Below are positions 58,801-61,800 of a stretch of DNA of 64,000 nt, in pieces (the first letter of the stretch is position 1; each line of letters starts with the position of its first letter). Source of the stretch: Seriola aureovittata (taxonomy: Eukaryota; Chordata; Actinopteri; Carangiformes; Carangidae); the NCBI RefSeq assembly GCF_021018895.1, contig NC_079382.1, positions 17,808,501-17,872,500 on the forward strand. The letters are read 5' to 3'. Under the pieces are notes generated by a model. That model worked only from the letters and a program-made list of their open reading frames with translations, searched no databases and was not told the origin of the DNA. The position numbers and the translations under genes are program-made.

Positions 58801-61800
58801 TAATGGCCAGTAGAGAGGTGACGTAGCCTGAAGGCCTGGCCCCACCGGATGTGGCTACCGCTCCAGCTAAACACAGAGAACTGGTGTCACAAACTTTAGA
58901 TAAGGTTACATTGGATATTCTACGTTCTTCAACGCTGAAAACCTCACATGACTGCAATTAATAACAATGACAATATCAGACTCTTCTGACTTTTTAACAA
59001 TATTGTTTCTGGCGGATAATGTAAATATGCATATTCTGTCCCCATGTTCCTGCTCTCTGGAATAGGACCATTTACCAAAACCTAAATACTTTTTTGGTAC
59101 TGACTGAAATGTGTTCGTAGCACAGACTAGCAAAAACACTACTCAATCTACATTGAGTAGAATATTTTCAAAATGTTTGTAAAACATATCTGCAGGTGGG
59201 ATGAGTACATCAAGTGAGAAAGCGATATGGTTTTTCTTCACTGATGCAGTGTAGAAAATACTGTTCAAAATTCCTCCCTAAGCTGAAGAGAGGGAACATG
59301 TGCCTTAACAGATGCACCTGCGCCATTTCAAGGTGTACAGACTCTGACAGGCAGTCCCTGTGAGAGCTAGCAGACGATGGGACTGGGGGGAAATCGCGTG
59401 GGTGGCCAGTTAAAGAAAAGGAAGTGAGGAAGAAGAGGGGAGGATGATAGACACACAGAGAGAAGTAGATTGAAAGGGATGGTAAACAGAACCTCACTCT
59501 CTGAAGGACTCTGCCAACTAATTTGTAGTGACAGCCCAGAGTAGAGGGAGGTGAGTTTTGTACATGACCTACAGTACAGTAGCTGTAACATTTGTACATA
59601 AAGAACCAATTCTTTTTATTCTTCACGAAGAGATCCCACTCTAAAAAGAAAACTTGTGTATTTCTGAGAGAAAGCTATGTTAGGGTTTTATGTTATTTAC
59701 TTTCCTGACTGTATTTTATTCAGTATGTGTGTATTTGAGTCTGATCTCACCTGATCCTGAGAGGCTCCAGTCTCCACAGTGAGCGAGCCCTAGACGCTCC
59801 CTTACCCGCCTCATAGTTGACGATCCTGGAGGCAAAAAGACAGCGGAGGAGTATTTCAAGTCACAATGGGAATAATATAACTTGAAGAGTTCCTGCTACT
59901 GCTGCTGTTCTAGCACAGGAAATACCAACACTGCTAAAGCATTTAGACAAGAAGTTCTTCCATGGTTGATTGACGTCTTGCAGTATGGCAGACCGAATCT
60001 CTATTTACCTCCACTAGATTATCAATTTATTAATGAATACACAGGACACACAGGAGCTATGAGCCTTATGTTATTGTCACTATGCAATTTTACTGTCACA
60101 GGTTTGAGAAGTACCTTAATCTACACTTTAACAACACTTGGGCCCTGAGTAATTGTTGCAGAAAAGGACAGTGTCTCTCATTTATCATTCCTAAAACTAC
60201 TGCCTTAGTTGTTGTTCAGAATTTTTTAAATACTGACTCCCTGGTCACAAAACAACTTTCCTAATATTTAGTCGGATTACTGAGATCCAGTAATTACCCA
60301 CTAACCTCTGCTCCTCCTCATTCTTGTCTGCTCCAGGGATGGTCAAGCTCTCATCATGCCCATGACAAAGACGCATCACATGTCCACCAATCAAATACCC
60401 TAATAGGACAAAGAAAAAAGGGTTAAAAAATATTTGTTTTCCTCTTTGATTATGCAGAAAATTTCTATTATCGTTGTGTGGTTGTTCTCCAACCATACAG
60501 TGAAACAGTGGATTTTTTATAGTTGCTTATTTTTTCATCTGCAAATACTGTAATGTGAGTTCTCAGGTTTAACATAAATGGCTTTTTTCCTTATTGCTTA
60601 CATATTCAGAAGATCATTAGATGTAAGACAGCCACAGTATCTGAAAACATTTTTTAAAATGTATTTAAATGTCCTTGAAAAAAAGTCGATGACACAGTTG
60701 TTATTGCAGTTGCTGCTGTTGTCATGAACTTGCCTACAGCCATGTTGCCTGAGGAGCAGGTAGGCTGGACGTTCCACAGAGTTTGCATGAAGGAGGCATC
60801 CACCTGGATGTTGCCATTGGAGATAGAGAGGTGCTGCAAGAGAGGAGCAGGTTACACAGGGCTTTAGACATAAAGGTGGAGATGGGCAGTAAAGTAGTTG
60901 TTTGCAGGAGGGAAATATAGATAAACATTGAGATTCAGCAATTCTGCACAGAAGAGCAAGATGTCCCAGAGTTGGCATTTTAAAAGAGATTAAAAAACGT
61001 CTGTCCTCTGGAGCTGCAGTGTTATAACACTGTGGGCTAAAAACCACTGCTGCATCAGTGTTTTTCTTTGCAGCAATGTCCAGATAATACTCTACAATAA
61101 CTCCTTCTAGCAGAAACTCTTGGAGTGGCTCCCATTTCCCTACAGGCATAATTTAGAGGCGGGTGGAAGCTTGAAATTATCCTGGCCTTCAGCTACATCC
61201 TCTCAAGAGCTGATGTGCTGATTGGCAAAAATATGTAAATAAATGTAGTACAACTACAAACATCCATTTAGTGTTTTTACTAGTCTGTCTTGGACAATGT
61301 TTCAAAAATGCACAGTATACCATGTATTTCAGTGCAACCTTTCCTACGTGTTGACATGTGTTATGCAAAAAATATTATGATTGTATAAAGTTGAACTTTT
61401 TGTGCACTAGCTCAGCCTAATAGGATTTTTTATACTGTCCTGACAGTTGGGCACCAGACTTGAACACTAGATGCAGAACAAAATGTAACTGCTGACACAA
61501 TTAAGCCAAACTGGACACAAAGAGACAAAGCAACAAACCCCTACATCCTAAAAAGACTCCATCACGAAGTCTGTGATTGTTCACAGTAATTGAGCACTGA
61601 TTGCTTTTGCCTGAATTTCTGTGTCCCATTCTTCAAAAGCTGATTTTCTGTCAGGCCAAATCAGGTGAAGATTTCCCATTGGAGGAGATGAAAGTCTGGC
61701 TCTTTGCCAGTTTTGCTTTAATTGCACATTTCCTTCCCTGAGGGGCCAGAGCAGCCACGGGAAGCTAGTGCTCCCCACTCTCCTATGCCTGGCACGTCTC

